In this document: piece after piece, positions 6,973-7,995 of the stretch
Layout of the letters: the number at the start of each line of letters is the position of its first letter
Position numbering within the stretch: position 1 is the first letter of the stretch
Assembly (NCBI GenBank): GCA_937973585.1
Contig: CALJKN010000145.1
Coordinates: 1-7,995, forward strand
DNA: 7,995 nt
From: an uncultured Helicobacteraceae bacterium
GTDB taxonomy: Bacteria > Campylobacterota > Campylobacteria > Campylobacterales > UBA6016
Direction of reading: 5' to 3'
The notes under the pieces: generated by a model
Told to the model about the DNA's origin: nothing
The model's input: the letters and a program-made list of their open reading frames with translations, nothing else
Databases searched by the model: none
Program-made: the position numbers and the translations under genes

Positions 6973-7071
6973 TTAGTGCGTTGTTTTGTGATTCCTACCC
7001 GCATCAAGTCCGCTATAAAGCAGAGCCGCAACAAAGCCGATAGCTACGATAGCAAATAGTATTTCAGCCAT
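6973..7071 (-). CDS. 32-aa single-span membrane peptide
   Basis: A short frame, MAEILFAIVAIGFVAALLY followed by S-G-L-D-A-G-R-N-H-K-T-T-H, starts at ATG 7069-7071 and stops at 6973-6975. Residues 3-20 form one hydrophobic helix; the tail is polar and histidine-containing. A strong GGAGG Shine-Dalgarno (7085-7081) lies 9 nt before the start, inside the end of the upstream frame. Only 1 nt separates that frame's stop from this ATG. The good ribosome site, tight spacing and clear membrane helix argue that this is a real gene despite its size. The function is unknown. The gene converges on truD, whose stop is 19 nt away. Confidence 0.6.
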   Translation of the reverse strand: MAEILFAIVAIGFVAALLYSGLDAGRNHKTTH

Positions 7072-7072
7072 T

Positions 7073-7295
7073 TTACATATCCTCCGTTTCTTCGATTTTA
7101 GAGATAATTTTACGATGAGTCAAGACGATGGCCACGCTTATCGCCGCAACGGACGCTATAGCTAGGTAGCTTTTGAAGTTATTATCAATATGCTCGGCTA
7201 GCCAACTTATCAACGCCATTGCCGCCACTATGAACACCGCCAAGCCAGACTTTTAGATAATTCAACTCTTCCTTGATTTTATCCAACTTGCTCAC
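7073..7295 (-). pseudogene. Small two-span membrane protein, broken by a one-base frameshift
   Basis: From GTG 7293-7295 (AAGG ribosome site about 9 nt upstream) the frame reads M-S-K-L-D-K-I-K-E-E-L-N-Y-L-K-V-W-L. It then falls out of frame near 7237-7245, at GGCGG on the coding strand, and would stop at a TGA near 7190. Dropping one G there continues as A-V-F-I-V-A-A-M-A-L-I-S-W-L and then a second hydrophobic helix, S-Y-L-A-I-A-S-V-A-A-I-S-V-A-I-V-L. The frame ends H-R-K-I-I-S-K-I-E-E-T-E-D-M and stops at 7073-7075. The repaired product is 73 aa: an amphipathic start, two membrane helices and a charged tail. Similar short two-helix proteins occur in many bacterial genomes, but I cannot name a family. 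It forms a two-gene unit with the 32-aa peptide. The break may be real decay or a sequencing error. Confidence 0.55.
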
Positions 7296-7317
7296 AAAAT
7301 CGACCTTTTGTTTTTTG

Positions 7318-7336
7318 GCAAAATTATATCACAAAA
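7318..7336 (-). promoter_or_regulatory. Extended -10 promoter of the small membrane-protein pair (19-bp repeated block)
   Basis: The minus strand reads TTTTGTGATATAATTTTGC, with an extended -10 TGATATAAT (TATAAT at 7328-7323), 28 nt before the GTG at 7295. The same 19 bases recur at 7920-7938 in front of the antitoxin gene at the same distance. No -35 box is seen. Confidence 0.6.
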
Positions 7337-7388
7337 ACGGAGTTACGGATTTGCAGAGTGGGTGCGTAAGCGCTATGGTGTGTCTAGG

Positions 7389-7416
7389 GGGCGGCTTTTG
7401 TTGCCTGCCCTTTTTT
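7389..7416 (+). terminator. Intrinsic terminator on the plus strand
   Basis: GGGCGGC (7389-7395) pairs with GCC-t-GCCC (7403-7410), giving 7 G-C pairs with one bulged T and a 7-nt loop. Six T residues (7411-7416) follow. On the minus strand no T-run follows the stem, so it is directed at plus-strand transcription. The nearest plus-strand gene, truD, ends about 435 nt upstream. The hairpin is itself flanked by inverted arms ATGGTGT (7375-7381) and ACACCAT (7430-7436). Confidence 0.6.
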
Positions 7417-7425
7417 ATCTAATGG

Positions 7426-7476
7426 TTAAACACCATCTTTTTTGAACTCTTTGTCTACTTTTATTTCAAGGCTCAT
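7426..7476 (-). pseudogene. 16-codon stub resembling the start of a second toxin
   Basis: Starting at ATG 7474-7476, the frame MSLEIKVDKEFKKDGV overlaps the preceding stop by ATGA. The pattern 'M-x-L-E-I-x-x-D-K-x-F-K-K-D' is how several YafQ/RelE-type toxins begin (normally about 85-95 aa). Here the frame stops after 16 codons, and the following sequence (a hairpin and non-coding bases) shows no toxin continuation. I read it as the leftover front end of a toxin gene. It could be chance, given its length. Confidence 0.35.
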
Positions 7477-7682
7477 AAGCCTAGCGCCCCAAACAACTCG
7501 TCTTTTGTTTTATCGGAGTTTTTGATGCGGGCTTTGTAGATGTTTGCTTTTATTGTTTTTGATACTTGGTGGTTTTTTGCAAAATCGGCAACAAAACTAT
7601 CAAAATCATCCTCTGCGTGATGATATTTTTTGAGTAACTTTTTAAATTCAGTCGCAAAACGCCTCGTAAATCTAAAAGTCAT
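7473..7682 (-). CDS. Shortened RelE/ParE-like toxin, apparently mosaic at its C-terminus
   Basis: This 69-aa protein begins M-T-F-R-F-T-R-R-F-A-T-E-F-K-K-L-L-K-K-Y, the helical opening of a RelE/ParE-superfamily toxin (mRNA interferase or gyrase poison). It proceeds to N-I-Y-K-A-R-I-K-N-S-D-K (47-58). In relatives this segment leads into a GKSGG-R-x-I-Y core of strands with the active-site residues. Here that core is missing. The protein ends T-K-D-E-L-F-G-A-L-G-L, which looks like the C-terminus of a RelB/DinJ-type antitoxin. The start overlaps the antitoxin stop by ATGA (7682-7679), the usual toxin-antitoxin coupling. At 69 aa against about 90-110 for the family, it is probably an inactive deletion product. 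The family call for the front half is fairly confident; the fusion interpretation is inference. Confidence 0.65.
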   Translation of the reverse strand: MTFRFTRRFATEFKKLLKKYHHAEDDFDSFVADFAKNHQVSKTIKANIYKARIKNSDKTKDELFGALGL

Positions 7683-7897
7683 TTAATGGACGCTTTGAAC
7701 TCTGCCATCGAAAGCGTTTTACCCTCCTTGACCTCTTGCAAGCCTTGGAATACACCCTCTGCAATCTCTCGCTCTTTTGAGTATCTATCGACATAGCGGC
7801 TCACAAGAGCTTCTACCGCTTCTTTTGCACTACTAGCGCCAAATGACTTTGTCAGTTGCACAGTTGCATTTTCATTTATATCTATCGTGATTTGCAT
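7679..7897 (-). CDS. Type II antitoxin (ribbon-helix-helix-like)
   Basis: This 72-aa acidic protein has an N-terminal strand-helix-helix pattern (M-Q-I-T-I-D-I-N, then S-A-K-E-A-V-E-A-L-V-S-R-Y-V) suited to DNA binding. Its C-terminal part, F-Q-G-L-Q-E-V-K-E-G-K-T-L-S-M-A-E-F, is the kind of helix that wraps the toxin in RelB/ParD-like antitoxins. The start ATG at 7895-7897 has an AGAGGA ribosome site 6 nt upstream, and the stop overlaps the toxin start by 4 nt. Such antitoxins usually repress their own promoter. The extended -10 lies 28 nt upstream, within reach of an operator, but I see no clear operator palindrome. The gene appears intact, unlike its toxin. Confidence 0.7.
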   Translation of the reverse strand: MQITIDINENATVQLTKSFGASSAKEAVEALVSRYVDRYSKEREIAEGVFQGLQEVKEGKTLSMAEFKASIK

Positions 7898-7919
7898 CCC
7901 AAATCCTCTAATTATTTGC

Positions 7920-7938
7920 GCAAAATTATATCACAAAA
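7920..7938 (-). promoter_or_regulatory. Extended -10 promoter of the toxin-antitoxin row (second copy of the 19-bp block)
   Basis: Its 19 bases are identical to the block at 7318-7336; here TATAAT is at 7930-7925. It lies 28 nt before the antitoxin start, giving a leader of about 21 nt. The sequence to its right (7939-7995) shows no gene. Confidence 0.6.
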
Positions 7939-7995
7939 TATGGTTTGAGGAGAGGTGATCCGAGGAGCTGAAGATAAATGTACGGTCGCTTTATT

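Noticed and set aside
6966..6990. CACAAAA / TTTTGTG inverted repeat just after truD as a terminator.
   Set aside because: It has only 7 A/T-rich pairs, an 11-nt loop and no following T-run, and it overlaps the end of the 32-aa peptide gene.
7330..7440. Possible integron attC recombination site between the small gene pairs (GTTTAAC on the minus strand at 7431-7425, nested inverted repeats).
   Set aside because: RYYYAAC is matched, but no paired GTTRRRY lies at a suitable distance, and the inner stem with a T-run fits an intrinsic terminator better.

Overview
The window most resembles a chromosomal segment of a sulfur-oxidising, free-living Campylobacterota (Sulfurimonas, Sulfuricurvum or Sulfurovum type). 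The main reason is the plus-strand gene, a TruD pseudouridine synthase whose sequence follows the Campylobacter/Sulfurimonas pattern. Supporting signs are A/T-rich promoters built on an extended -10 (TGnTATAAT) with no visible -35 box, and moderate GC content judged by eye. The genus is an inference.

Left part (1-5689), all minus strand and tightly packed. In transcription order it holds: a large biotin-dependent carboxyltransferase-like gene (5689 to 2358) with a frame break near 5229-5261; a DUF808/YedI-type membrane protein 3 nt later; a zf-TFIIB zinc-ribbon protein 21 nt later; a gap of 75 nt; a secreted PepSY-domain protein; and, 3 nt later, a TolC-type outer-membrane efflux protein that runs off the left edge. 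The 75-nt gap carries a perfect 12-bp inverted repeat around a second near-perfect hairpin. Together they could bury both the Shine-Dalgarno and the start codon of the PepSY gene. The PepSY-TolC pair therefore looks like a separately controlled export unit at the end of the gene row.

Centre (5690-6953): a 130-nt divergent promoter region, then truD on the plus strand.

Right part (6954-7995), minus strand, accessory in character. Two very small membrane-protein genes lie 1 nt apart; one encodes 32 aa and the other about 73 aa with a one-base frame break. To their right is a degenerate toxin-antitoxin row: an apparently intact 72-aa antitoxin, a shortened RelE/ParE-like toxin whose tail looks like the end of a different antitoxin, and a 16-codon stub resembling the start of a second toxin. 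Successive members overlap by ATGA. Both gene pairs are driven by promoters sharing an identical 19-bp block at the same distance from the start codon. A plus-strand intrinsic terminator at 7389-7416 has no obvious plus-strand gene in front of it.

No rRNA, tRNA, CRISPR array or transposase was seen. Positions 7939-7995 hold nothing I can assign. No gene-free stretch exceeds 300 bases. The most unusual items are the broken carboxyltransferase with an unassigned N-terminal half and two slippery heptamers, the structured leader of the PepSY-TolC pair, and the mosaic toxin-antitoxin remnant.
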